A stretch of 64,000 nt of DNA. Origin: Deinococcus aquiradiocola (GTDB taxonomy: Bacteria > Deinococcota > Deinococci > Deinococcales > Deinococcaceae). Below are positions 55,392-63,648 of this stretch, in pieces. Made by a program: the position numbers and the translations under genes. A model generated the notes under the pieces. The model searched no databases. It saw only the letters and a program-made list of their open reading frames with translations, and was not told the origin of the DNA. The stretch lies in NCBI RefSeq assembly GCF_014646915.1, contig NZ_BMOE01000007.1, forward strand, positions 1 to 64,000, given 5' to 3'. Position 1 is the stretch's first letter. Every line of letters begins with the position of its first letter.

Positions 55392-57644
55392 TCACGCGTT
55401 GTCGCCCGCCCGGCCGAGCGACGCCTCGAACGGTGCCGGCCGCCCGAACAGGTACCCCTGCCCGAACCGCACCCCCAGGTCCCGCAGCAGCAGGAGCGTG
55501 TCGAGGTTCTCGATGCCCTCCGCCACCACCGGCAACCCCAGCTGCATCGCCATTGCCACCGACTGCGTCAGTACCGTCCGCGCGGCCCGCTCGGTCAACG
55601 CCTCCGACAGGAACGCCCGGTCGAACTTGATCACGTCGATCGGCAGGCGCGACAGCAGCGACAGACTCGAGTATCCTGTCCCGAAGTCGTCCAGCGCCAC
55701 CTGCACTCCCGCCGCCCGGAGCGCCGTGAGATGCGCCGTCGCCAGCCCCACGTCCTCCAGCACCGCACTCTCCGTCACCTCCAGCACCAGACACTCGGTC
55801 GGCAGGCCCGCAGACCTCACCAGCGCCAACGTGTCTTCCGCGAACGCCGGATTGAGCAGCTGGAGCGGACTCACATTGACGTTCACCTTCAATCCCGGCC
55901 GGTCGGCACGCAGCAGGTCGCGGATCGCCCGCCGCAGCACCCACTGCCCCAGCGCGTAGATGTACCCCCCGCGTTCCGCCAGCGGAATGAATTCCACCGG
56001 CGACACCGCACCCAGCAGCGGGTGCGTCCAGCGCAGCAGCGCCTCGAACGAGACCGGCACCTGACCGTTCATGTCCACCACCGGCTGGTACTGCAGCGCG
56101 AACGTCTCGTCCGTCATGGTCCGCAGCCCCTCCTCCAGAATCCGGCGCCGCTCCAGCCGCTCCCGCGTTTCCTGGGTGTACTGGCGGTAGACCACGCCCG
56201 CGTCACGCGCTTCCTGAAGTGCCAGTTCCGCGCAGCTGAGCAGATGTTCCGCCGTCGACGGCGCCTCCGCTTCCGCCTGCCCCCAGATCAGGCGCACCTG
56301 CACCGCCCCGGTGTTCATCGAGTACGGCCGCGCCACCGCCGCCTGCACCGCCCCGAATTCCCCCAGCAGTCGCGTGCCCAGCAGCGCGAACGTATCGGAC
56401 CGCAGCCGCGCGCACAGGACGTCCGGGATCTCTTCACGGAGCCGCGCGGCGAGCTCCACCACCAGCCGGTCCGCCCATGCTGCGCCGTACACGGCCCCCA
56501 TCCCGTCGAGGTTCGCGACCTGCACCATCACGGCACTCACCGCCGCTCCCTCTTCCGCCGCGCGCGTCAGCCCCGTCCGGTTGAGCAGGCCCGTCAGCCC
56601 GTCTCGCAGGTGCAGCGACTGAATCTCCAGGTATTGCCGGTGCTGCCGGTCGCTGAGGTCGTTCACGGTGCCTGCCAGGCGCCCCAGTTCGTCCTGCGCG
56701 TGCACCTGCAGGCGGTATGTCGGTTCCCGTTGCATCCGGCGAATCCCGGCGTCATACCGCTCCACCACCTGCAGCACCCGCCGGCGAACGAACGTCGTTC
56801 CCAGCAGCAGCGCGATCACCGCACTCAACGCCGTGATGAACAGCAGCTGGAACGTCACCTGACGTCCCGCTTCCTGCAGTGGCCGCTCGATCGTGACATG
56901 CAGCAGCGCCGATGTCCGACCGTCCGGCGCACTCAACGGGAACGTCAGTGCCGCTTGGGCCCGCTGCACCGGTACCGGGCCCCGGGATGGGCCGCCCAGC
57001 GTGACCTGGCTGTCCGGCCCCAGCGACGTGATCTCGGCAAGCGCCGCCGGCGTCAACAGCCGCGCGAACAGGAACCGTCCCGCGAACCCGCTGCCGTCAT
57101 CCCGTGTGATCGGCCGCGCCGCCAGGAGGTAGAACTTTTCTCCCACCTGCACCACACCCGACACCGGTCTCACGGGTCCTGACGGCAGGGTGCCGAGCAG
57201 GGTCCGGACGAGTTGCTGACCTGCGACGTCTGCCACGATCCCCGCTGGACCGTACGTCGCTGAAGACAGCAGCAGACCGGCGCGGTCCGTGACGCCCCAC
57301 ACCGACACGTGCCCACCCGCGAAGGTGCTCGGTACCAGCGCCGAACTCAGGTACGACGGATTGCGACCTTCGGCGAAACGGTACGTGTCACTCCACGTCG
57401 AGAAGTTCTGCGTGAAGGCCTGCAGCCGCGCCTCCTCCCGGTCGTAATCGCGGCCCAGCGCCGCTTTCATCAGGGAAAGCTGCCGCTGTTCGAGCGACGC
57501 GAAGCGCCGCAGGAGCAGGTCAGGAACGAGCACCACCTGCAGCAGGAACGTCGGAATGACGATCGCGAGAATCAACAGCAGTGCCTGCTGCCGTAAAGAA
57601 CGTGACCGGAGGCGCAGAAAGCTGGACAGAGCGGTGATCGACAT
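55392..57644 (-). CDS. CHASE4-HAMP-GGDEF-EAL membrane protein, probable c-di-GMP phosphodiesterase
   Basis: A 750-aa protein. TM1 is about 20-42. A periplasmic CHASE4-like sensor follows (DREEARLQAFTQNFSTWSDTYRF.., to about 280), then TM2 (LLFITALSAVIALLLGTTFV) and a HAMP-like linker. Next is a GGDEF domain (DGLTGLLNRTGLTRA..), and an EAL domain (SFEALLRWTHP, NVNVSPLQLLN, LEVTESAV, LDDFGTGYSSLSLLSRLPIDVIKFD). The GGDEF active-site loop reads RLRSDTF, so cyclase activity is probably lost, while EAL residues look intact. It should degrade c-di-GMP in response to an external signal. Confidence 0.9.
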   Translation of the reverse strand: MSITALSSFLRLRSRSLRQQALLLILAIVIPTFLLQVVLVPDLLLRRFASLEQRQLSLMKAALGRDYDREEARLQAFTQNFSTWSDTYRFAEGRNPSYLSSALVPSTFAGGHVSVWGVTDRAGLLLSSATYGPAGIVADVAGQQLVRTLLGTLPSGPVRPVSGVVQVGEKFYLLAARPITRDDGSGFAGRFLFARLLTPAALAEITSLGPDSQVTLGGPSRGPVPVQRAQAALTFPLSAPDGRTSALLHVTIERPLQEAGRQVTFQLLFITALSAVIALLLGTTFVRRRVLQVVERYDAGIRRMQREPTYRLQVHAQDELGRLAGTVNDLSDRQHRQYLEIQSLHLRDGLTGLLNRTGLTRAAEEGAAVSAVMVQVANLDGMGAVYGAAWADRLVVELAARLREEIPDVLCARLRSDTFALLGTRLLGEFGAVQAAVARPYSMNTGAVQVRLIWGQAEAEAPSTAEHLLSCAELALQEARDAGVVYRQYTQETRERLERRRILEEGLRTMTDETFALQYQPVVDMNGQVPVSFEALLRWTHPLLGAVSPVEFIPLAERGGYIYALGQWVLRRAIRDLLRADRPGLKVNVNVSPLQLLNPAFAEDTLALVRSAGLPTECLVLEVTESAVLEDVGLATAHLTALRAAGVQVALDDFGTGYSSLSLLSRLPIDVIKFDRAFLSEALTERAARTVLTQSVAMAMQLGLPVVAEGIENLDTLLLLRDLGVRFGQGYLFGRPAPFEASLGRAGDNA

Positions 57645-58041
57645 GCGCCTCCTGACGCGAACAAACGTTCAGTGGATGAAGTGTACTGACCGTCCAGCCG
57701 CACCGTCTCCAAAATTTCCGACATGAACCATCGCTCAAGCTCGGTTCCGGTCCCTGGGCGCGTCAGCCGGTGAGTTCCGTGTCTGCTGCAGGTTCCTCAG
57801 ATGTCCCGGGTGTGAACACGCTGCTGAATTGCAGAAAACATCGTGTTGCCGGAGAAGCCGAGACCGGGTGGCCGCCTTTGTGCAGGACCGCGGTCATGGC
57901 CGGACCGAGACGCGAGCGGGCCGTCTGATCCGGTGTTGATCCGGATTCAGGGACGCCGGGGACAGCGACGGCGGCTCTGTCTGGGCAGAGCATCGCCTGC
58001 GGGGGCGGTCCATGAGTCCGTTCAGGAGGATCGGGCGGAAA
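57645..58041. other. Non-coding, repeat-containing spacer
   Basis: No convincing gene. A left-end fragment of the dispersed repeat starts at about 57929 (TGATCCGGTGTTGATCCGGA, then ttcagggacgccggggacagc). The preceding 140 bp hold an open frame ending at that TGA (..CRTAVMAGPRRERAV), which is too short and unlike anything I know to call a gene. Confidence 0.45.
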
Positions 58042-58086
58042 GGTCAGAGTTTTGGGCAAGGATCGCGTGCCGGGCCTGTCTACACT
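58042..58086 (+). promoter_or_regulatory. Copy of the AKR/MFS-type activator site and -10 box
   Basis: GGTCAGAGTTTTGGGCAA (58042-58059), 21 bp, then TACACT (58081-58086). At 20826-20872 the related GGTTCTGGAGTTCTGGGCAA is followed after 21 bp by TACAGT. Shared core GAGTTyTGGGCAA and identical spacing suggest the same activator. The AraC-like fragment lies downstream. Confidence 0.5.
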
Positions 58087-58222
58087 CGGTCCTGTGCCTG
58101 TGACCGCGGTTCGCGTTCAGGACATGTCGGCACACGCCTGACCCACGGTCCGTTCCTCAGGTACGCGCCGCTGCCGGGACGCTGTGCGGGCGGTGTCAGG
58201 AGGAAATCGGCGGTGCGGGCGC

Positions 58223-58674
58223 AGGAAGCCCGGTGGATCGCGCCACTCGTCGTGGAGGAGATGCTGCTGCGGCTGCTGCTCGGTCCGTGCGGGCCGCTCA
58301 TCGCGCAGATGGGCAGGACGGACTCGAACACCCAGCGGATCGAGCGGGCCATCGGGTGGATCCGGCAGCATTTCGATCAGCCGCTGAACATCGAGCACCT
58401 GGCCGAGCTGACGCATCTGGGCAGTTCGACGTTCCACGCCCGGTTCAAGGCCGTGACGGGCTTCAGCCCGCTGCAGTTCCAGAAGCACCTGCGGTTGCAG
58501 GAGGCGCGGCGGGTGATGCTGACGTCGGGGGCGGACGTGGGCGGGGTGAGCCGGCAGGTGGGGTACGCGAGCGCGTCTCAGTTCACGCGGGAGTACGCCC
58601 GAATGTTCGGGCGCGCGCCCCGGCAGGACCTGGCCGTGGCGCGCGGCGCCGCACCGGACCTGCTGCTGAACTGA
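58223..58674 (+). pseudogene. Truncated AraC-family regulator
   Basis: It matches the C-terminal half of the AraC protein at 22441-23412: [18 protein letters not shown] against [18 protein letters not shown], then the full double helix-turn-helix ([66 protein letters not shown]). The AraC_N sensor part is missing and no plausible N-terminus precedes it. ATG 58261 could still start a DNA-binding-only protein of about 138 aa. The stop codon overlaps a dispersed repeat. Confidence 0.7.
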
Positions 58675-58900
58675 TCCGGTGTTGAGGAGGTGGAAGGGAT
58701 GCCGGTGCTTTTCCCGGCATCCCTGGAATCGGATCAGAACCGTACTTGTTGGTTCCCTTGTCGCTCGGCTGAACTCCAAAAGTTCAGCTCAAATGATCCG
58801 GTGTTGCGCTGAAGAAACGGGCAGGCGTTCATGGGCGTTGCTCTGTCCAGGAAGGGAGGTCTTCGCTCGGCGTCCGCGTCGTCGGATCAACACCGGATGA
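58672..58900. repeat. Cluster of degenerate dispersed-repeat copies
   Basis: The first copy starts at the stop codon of the AraC fragment as TGATCCGGTGTTGAGGAGGT and runs to about 58751 (cctggaatcggatcagaacc). It is reversed and lacks the hairpin. A forward right-half follows (gtcgctcggctgaactccaaaagttcagctc, to about 58795). Then a pair of ends faces inward: ATCCGGTGTTG near 58797 and ATCAACACCGGAT near 58886. The remaining 120 bp to the GH16 stop hold nothing recognised. Confidence 0.55.
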
Positions 58901-59020
58901 GTGGAGGGCGGCGCGGCATGAGGTCCGGGCCGGAGCGGCGGGGAGGGAGGCGTGCAGGTGTCCGGGTGGGCACGGCCTCGCCTGCCGTCGTACCGGCTGT
59001 GGGCAGGCCGTCCCGGGTGT

Positions 59021-59836
59021 TCATGGGTGGGCCGGGACCTGCGGGACTTCCCGCTGCCAGCCGCGCACCCAGGCGACGTCCAGCGTCTTCGGCCACGGTC
59101 CGCGCCGCTCACCGCCCGGCAGCAGGTCCGGGAGCTCGTAGATGTTGAGCATGAACTGCATCGGGTACGCCGGCGACTGCGGCACCTGCCCGACCACCGC
59201 GTCGTCCACGCGGAACGTGACGTGCTCGGGCGTCCACTCGGCGCTGTACACGTGCAGGTCGGCGGAACGGCCGGGAATCCGCACCGAATGCATGTCGGTC
59301 GTCAGGGCCGGGTCGTGGATGGCCTTCACGCCGAACCGGACCCGGAAGCCGTCCGGGTCGCGTTCGTGTCCGAACACCTCGCAGATGCAGATCTCGCCGG
59401 ACTGGGTGGGGTGGCGCTCCACGCCGATCATCCAGAATGCGCCCAGGTAGCCGGGCGGGAGGTCGGCGCGGAACGCGACTTCGAACAGGCCGTACCGGGG
59501 GGTGTACAGGCAGGAGTCCGGCTGCGGTTCGGTGACGCGCAGGTCGGGATGGAAGCGGTGCTGTCCGGCGTCGCTGCCGACCGGCCCGGCGAGAACGCCG
59601 GTCTGGAGGCTGGAGACGCGCAGTGCCCCGTCGACGGCGGGGTGCCACGGACGCTGCTCTTCGGTGATCTGCAGGTGCAGTCCGCGCCCTTGGAGCGCGT
59701 AGCGTGCGGCGGAGACGTCACGGCCCGCCCAGTGCGGCAGGTAGTACGGGAGCCAGCGGGTACGGTCGAGGTGGGGGGCGCGGAAGTCGTCCTCGAACGT
59801 CAGGACGTACCCGGACCGTGCGGCCGTGGCGGTCAC
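59021..59836 (-). CDS. Glycoside hydrolase family 16-like protein
   Basis: This 271-aa protein has a GH16-type jelly roll: LTFEDDFRAPHLDRTRWLPY, YGLFEVAFRADLPPGYLGAFWMIG and the active-site strand SGEICICEVFGHE. Near the end are YSAEWTPEHVTFRVDDAVVG and MQFMLNIYE. GH16 enzymes cut beta-glucans, galactans or related polymers. The motif ExDxxE appears as EICICE, so both glutamates are kept but the middle Asp is Cys. No signal peptide is seen. GTG 59836 is proposed because it overlaps the TGA of a short upstream ORF (59833-59919). GTG 59842 is also possible. Confidence 0.8.
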   Translation of the reverse strand: MTATAARSGYVLTFEDDFRAPHLDRTRWLPYYLPHWAGRDVSAARYALQGRGLHLQITEEQRPWHPAVDGALRVSSLQTGVLAGPVGSDAGQHRFHPDLRVTEPQPDSCLYTPRYGLFEVAFRADLPPGYLGAFWMIGVERHPTQSGEICICEVFGHERDPDGFRVRFGVKAIHDPALTTDMHSVRIPGRSADLHVYSAEWTPEHVTFRVDDAVVGQVPQSPAYPMQFMLNIYELPDLLPGGERRGPWPKTLDVAWVRGWQREVPQVPAHP

Positions 59837-59919
59837 GTCCACCGCGGCGCGTCTGGGAGGGTTGGGAAGGCACTGGACGGTTGGGCACTGGACGGCTGGG
59901 CGCTTGACGGCTGGGGCAT
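59833..59919 (-). CDS. Short upstream ORF, possible leader peptide or frameshifted N-terminus of the GH16 gene
   Basis: ATG 59919 has an AGGAG site 5 bp upstream and encodes 28 aa, MPQPSSAQPSSAQPSSAFPT..., from a 15-bp tandem repeat. It stops with TGA overlapping GTG 59836 of the GH16 frame (GTGA). It is in a different frame from GH16. Either it couples translation to the GH16 start, or a one-base shift has cut a Pro/Ser-rich linker from the enzyme. Confidence 0.4.
   Translation of the reverse strand: MPQPSSAQPSSAQPSSAFPTLPDAPRWT
59871..59915. repeat. 15-bp tandem repeat, three units
   Basis: Units cactggacggttggg, cactggacggctggg and cgcttgacggctggg at 59871, 59886 and 59901. On the minus strand they encode PSSAQ-type repeats in the upstream ORF. 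The repeat could change length by slippage without changing frame. Confidence 0.7.
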
Positions 59920-60040
59920 GTGGGCTCCTGTCGGCCGGCGCAGGTGGCCCTGCAGGGTGACCCGGCGTGCGGATCAGCTTACCGGACGTGCGGAACGTCT
60001 GGGTGCCGGTGCCGGGTCGTGCGCCGGAACGCGCCGTCTC

Positions 60041-60169
60041 ATACGGTTTTGATCCGATTCCAGGGACGCCGGAAACAGCACCGACATCCCTTCCATCTTC
60101 TCCCAACCGTACTTTTTGGTGCTCGCTTCGCTCGGCTGAACTCTACAAGTTCAGCTCAAAACCGTATCA
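60041..60169 (+). repeat. Intact copy of a MITE-like dispersed repeat
   Basis: Terminal inverted repeats ATACGGTTTTGA (60041-60052) and TCAAAACCGTAT (60156-60167) are perfect over 12 bp. Inside, next to the right end, is the hairpin GCTGAACT-N5-AGTTCAGC (60135-60155), preceded by gctcgcttcgctcgg. The TCA at 60167-60169 is the reverse of the TGA stop codon of the usher gene. Related copies or fragments lie at 36240, 40723, 43744/44259, 55019, 57929 and 58672-58900. No ORF is present, so it would need a transposase supplied from elsewhere. Confidence 0.75.
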
Positions 60170-62413
60170 GCGGGCCTCGCAGGTGAGCTGCTCGTCGCCA
60201 CTCCAGACGGCTTCGCAGTGCCCGTCCGTCCAGGTGACGGTGACGCGGTCGCCGTTCCTGGCGTTCAGCTGGATGTATCGGCTGGCGGGCACGGTGAAGT
60301 GCTGGTCGCCGAGGCGTGCGTCCGCGCCGACGGGGACGTGGGGGGGAAGCTGCCGCAGGGCGCTGCGCTGCAGGTAGGGCGTGAAGTCGGCCACGGTGAC
60401 GAGGGCGTCAGGGGCAGGCTGGACCGTCAGTGCCGTGCGGTCGAGGGTGACGCTGAGCGGGAGGCTTTCGAGGTCCACCGTCACCTGGGCCGCCCACGCG
60501 AACGGCGGGACGGGCAGCAGGGCCGTGCCGTTCCTGCCGGTCACGGCGCGGTCGGTGCCGCGCGTGACGGTGACGCCGGGCGCGCCGACCCGCACCTCGA
60601 TGACCTGACGGGTGCCGGGCGTCACGGTCTGCGCGTCCTTGCCGCCGACGGCGAGCGTGCCGTTCACGGTGGCGGTGGCCTGCGGGGACGGTCCTGCCGT
60701 GAGGGTCAGGGTGGCGTTGACGGGGCCGGTCAGGCTGGCGGTCGCGAGCGGGGTGGGCCATACCTGCAGGGTGTCGTCGAGGGTCCAGTCGTCCAGGACG
60801 GTGTGCTGGCGGGCGGACAGCTGGATGGTGCCGTCGCCCGTGCCGCCCTGCAGGGTGAGGGTGGGGGTGACGTTCAGGGCCACCTGGACGGACACGCCGG
60901 CGGAGGGTGGACGGCTGGCGGGGTCGGTGTGATCGCGGGTGTAGGCCTGGGCCGACCACGTTCCGGCCGCGCGGGGGAGGGGTCCGGCCGCGCCGAGCCG
61001 CAGGGTGCGCTGGCGGTCGCCGTCCTGGGTCTGCTGTTCGGCGGTGGCGGTCAGCTGCACCAGCGGGTGGGTGATGAAGGCGCTGGCCTGCAGGGACAGG
61101 GTCTGCAGGTCGCCGGAGCGGCCGCGGTCCTGTCCGGTGTGGGCGGTGACGTTCCAGCTGCCCCAGGGCTCGCTGCGGGTGAGGGTGGCGTTCAGTGCGA
61201 GCGTCCGGGCGGTGCTGTCGTCCTGCGCGAGTGCGTCCACGCTGAACGTGACGTCCTGCTCGGCCGTGCGGTTCCGGTCCGTGCCGGGCCGCCAGCGCAC
61301 GCCGAGGTGCAGGCCGGACGACGGGCCGAGCAGGGCGTCGGCGGCGAGCTGCAGGGCTTCGCTGGCGGTGTAGGCGACGCTGCCGCGCACGGCCGGGCCG
61401 TCCGGCTGCAGTCCGGCGGCGGCCGCGTACTGCAGTTGCCCGGCGACGCTGCGCTGCGGCCGCTGATCGAAGGGGACGGTGAAGCGGCGCAGGAGGGTGC
61501 CGTCCGGGGTTTCGAGGTCCACCGTGAGTGTGCCCTGGACCGGCGGGTAGCTGAAATCCGGCAGGTCGGTGACGCCGGGCGTCAGGGGACCCTGCGCGAG
61601 GGTCGCGCCTTCGTAGCTCACCCGGTAGCGGCCCGCTGTGGCGCTGTCGAGCCGCAGCGGGGCGGGGCGGTTCAGGCCGGGGCGGCGCTGCACGCCGAGG
61701 CCGAGCAGGCTGCCGTGCGCGAGCGGGCCGTCCGGGGGCAGCAGCCCGGCCTGCAGTTCGGTGTCGCCCTGCTGGCGGTAGGCGTACGCGGAGGGCAGCT
61801 GGCCGCGCAGCTGGGTGACGCCGGAAGTTCGCGTCAGGCCGAGGGTGCCGGCGCCGCGCACCCCCCACGCGGCGGTGCCTGGCGTGCGCGGGGCGTCGGG
61901 GCGGGCGTCGACGGTGAACTGGCCTGTGCCGGTCACGGTGCCGGCGGCGGCGGTGACGGTGAAGGTCGTGCCGATGATGGCGCCTGCCGTCTGTGGCGCG
62001 GTCGTGCCGGGCGCGCCTGTGGTGAGGTCGGCGCCGACACTTCCGGCGGTTCTGGAGGCGGGGCGCGTGAGCTGCAGGGTGAGCTGCGAGGGGTCGATGA
62101 CGGGGCGGAGCCGGTCGGGCAGGGCGATCAGGTCGCCGTCCCGGCAGTGGTCCGGCAGGCCGGTGTCCGGGCCGAGCAGCGGGAGGTCCGCAGCCTGGAC
62201 GAGGATCCGCCCGCCGTCCAGGCGGACGAGGAGGATGCCGACGGCGTCGTCGTTCACGCGGGTGTCGAGCGGCGTGATGGGCAGGGCGGCGAGATCGGGC
62301 GCGCGGGCGTCCAGGCAGGCAGGCGTTTCGTTCGGTGCTGCGGCGCCGGCCAGGCCCGGCAGGAGGAGGCACAGCAGCGTGAGGTGCGTCCGGAGGTGCC
62401 TGACGGGCGGCAT
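60167..62413 (-). CDS. Fimbrial-type outer-membrane usher protein
   Basis: This 748-aa protein has a signal peptide (TLLCLLLPGLAGAAA, to about 25). An N-terminal usher region (DLAALPITPLDTRVND.., DPSQLTLQLTRPA) is followed by a long beta-barrel-like domain with alternating strands. YRVSYEGATLAQGPLTPGVTDLPDFSYPPVQGTLTVDLETPDG is the usher plug-region type. It would export and assemble subunits carried by the adjacent chaperone. It is shorter than Gram-negative FimD (about 850 aa), as in other SCPU-linked ushers. It starts 1 bp after the chaperone stop. Confidence 0.85.
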   Translation of the reverse strand: MPPVRHLRTHLTLLCLLLPGLAGAAAPNETPACLDARAPDLAALPITPLDTRVNDDAVGILLVRLDGGRILVQAADLPLLGPDTGLPDHCRDGDLIALPDRLRPVIDPSQLTLQLTRPASRTAGSVGADLTTGAPGTTAPQTAGAIIGTTFTVTAAAGTVTGTGQFTVDARPDAPRTPGTAAWGVRGAGTLGLTRTSGVTQLRGQLPSAYAYRQQGDTELQAGLLPPDGPLAHGSLLGLGVQRRPGLNRPAPLRLDSATAGRYRVSYEGATLAQGPLTPGVTDLPDFSYPPVQGTLTVDLETPDGTLLRRFTVPFDQRPQRSVAGQLQYAAAAGLQPDGPAVRGSVAYTASEALQLAADALLGPSSGLHLGVRWRPGTDRNRTAEQDVTFSVDALAQDDSTARTLALNATLTRSEPWGSWNVTAHTGQDRGRSGDLQTLSLQASAFITHPLVQLTATAEQQTQDGDRQRTLRLGAAGPLPRAAGTWSAQAYTRDHTDPASRPPSAGVSVQVALNVTPTLTLQGGTGDGTIQLSARQHTVLDDWTLDDTLQVWPTPLATASLTGPVNATLTLTAGPSPQATATVNGTLAVGGKDAQTVTPGTRQVIEVRVGAPGVTVTRGTDRAVTGRNGTALLPVPPFAWAAQVTVDLESLPLSVTLDRTALTVQPAPDALVTVADFTPYLQRSALRQLPPHVPVGADARLGDQHFTVPASRYIQLNARNGDRVTVTWTDGHCEAVWSGDEQLTCEAR

Positions 62414-62414
62414 G

Positions 62415-63074
62415 TCAGGGGACCGTCAAGGTCTGTGTCTTGCCGTCCTCCGTCGTCCAGCGCAGTTCCTGCACGCCCTGCATGTCGAGGATCCGGCCCT
62501 GCTGGGCGAGCAGGTACGTGAGCGGCTGCGGTGTCCAGCCCTCGGCGGTGCGGGTCTCCAGCCGCACCAGTTTGAGGTGGACGGGGCCCGCGTTGTGCAG
62601 GGTGACGCGGCCGTCCGCGCCGCGGGTGGCCGTGACGGCGGGGGCGCCCGTGGCGGCGGGAACGATGCCGTCGAACAGCGGGAGGCTCAGCTGCAGGCGG
62701 GTGGTGACGCCGGGCGCGGCGGCGGCCCGCTGGGTGATGAGGAGTCGGTACGCTTCCTCACGGGTGGGGGCGGCGCCGAGCCGCGCGACGCGGACGGTCT
62801 GCTGCGCGCCGGGCGCCAGCGTGACGCTGCTCGGCGCGACGACCACTGCCTGGGTGGGCTGCAGCGTGTCGAGACCGTCCGGTTGACGCCAGGTCAGCAG
62901 GGTGAGGTCGAAGGTGACCGGGCCGTCCAGGGTGTTCGTGAGGGTCAGTTCGGTGGCGCGCTGCTGGGGTTTGAGGAGCAGTGTGGTCGGGTTGACCGAC
63001 ACGCCGCCGAGGGCGGCGGCGGGTCCGGTCAGCAGGCAGAGGGTCAGGGCGAGGGAGAGCAGGGGCTTCATCAC
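62415..63074 (-). CDS. PapD-like periplasmic chaperone
   Basis: This 219-aa protein has a signal peptide (LLSLALTLCLLTGPAAALG). Two Ig-like domains are marked by VSVNPTTLLLKPQQRATELTLTNTLDGPVTFDLTLLTW and YRLLITQRAA. It stabilises SCPU subunits by strand donation and hands them to the usher. ATG 63074 (MMKPLL) follows GAGGTCGTG. Second-last step of a compact minus-strand operon: subunit, subunit, chaperone, usher. Confidence 0.87.
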   Translation of the reverse strand: MMKPLLSLALTLCLLTGPAAALGGVSVNPTTLLLKPQQRATELTLTNTLDGPVTFDLTLLTWRQPDGLDTLQPTQAVVVAPSSVTLAPGAQQTVRVARLGAAPTREEAYRLLITQRAAAAPGVTTRLQLSLPLFDGIVPAATGAPAVTATRGADGRVTLHNAGPVHLKLVRLETRTAEGWTPQPLTYLLAQQGRILDMQGVQELRWTTEDGKTQTLTVP

Positions 63075-63090
63075 GACCTCGGGGTGCGGT

Positions 63091-63537
63091 TCAGAAGGAG
63101 ACGGTGAGCGTCAGGGTGTCCTGGTACGTGCCGGGCGGGACGTTCGTTCCGGCGGGCGCGGTGCCGGTCACGGCGACGGAGGCGGCGCTGCCGCTGCCCA
63201 CGCCGGTCGGCAGGGGGATGGTGACGGTGTACGGCAGGTAGTAGGTGCCGCCGGCGACGCTGGCCTTCATGCGCCGCGTGACGGAGAAGTTCATGCCGTT
63301 GTCGAGGGTGAGGCTGTAGGGGGTGAGTGCGGTGCAGGTGACGGTCAGGGCCCCGCTTGCGGACGCGCCGGTCCGGGAGGTGTACGTGCCGAAGCTCAGG
63401 GTGGCGCTGCCGACCGTGCACGTGCCGAGCGCGCCGGCCGCCGACAGCAGCAGGGCGGTCAGGAGGCCCGCGACGTGACGTGCACCGCGGCGTGCCGTGC
63501 GGTCGCGCGGCGGGTGTGGGCTGGCCGCTTCGGTCAA
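63091..63537 (-). CDS. Spore coat U (SCPU) domain subunit
   Basis: This 148-aa secreted subunit has a signal (HVAGLLTALLLSAAGALG). The SCPU domain is TCTVGSATLSFGTYTS...GALTVTCTALTPYSLTLDNGMN...VTRRMKASVAGGTYYLPYTV...GTYQDTLTLTVSF, with two conserved cysteines and the terminal donor strand. A TTG start at 63537 is proposed because AGGAGG sits 6 bp upstream. A longer frame to 63591 has no such site. It resembles the next gene and is probably a pilus or surface-fibre subunit. Confidence 0.88.
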   Translation of the reverse strand: MTEAASPHPPRDRTARRGARHVAGLLTALLLSAAGALGTCTVGSATLSFGTYTSRTGASASGALTVTCTALTPYSLTLDNGMNFSVTRRMKASVAGGTYYLPYTVTIPLPTGVGSGSAASVAVTGTAPAGTNVPPGTYQDTLTLTVSF

Positions 63538-63648
63538 GGGAGTCCTCCTGGGTTTCACCTTATCAGTGGGTTCCTGACACGCTTCCGACACGGGGCGGCG
63601 GGGACCGCTGCAGCCGGTCCCCGCCGCCCGGGCTTCCGCCCGCCGTCT

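Noticed and set aside
60218..62521. 767-codon open frame on the plus strand opposite the usher gene
   Set aside because: It is a GC-driven antisense shadow: biased composition (Gly, Arg, Ala, Val), no motif, while the minus strand has a signal peptide and family signatures.
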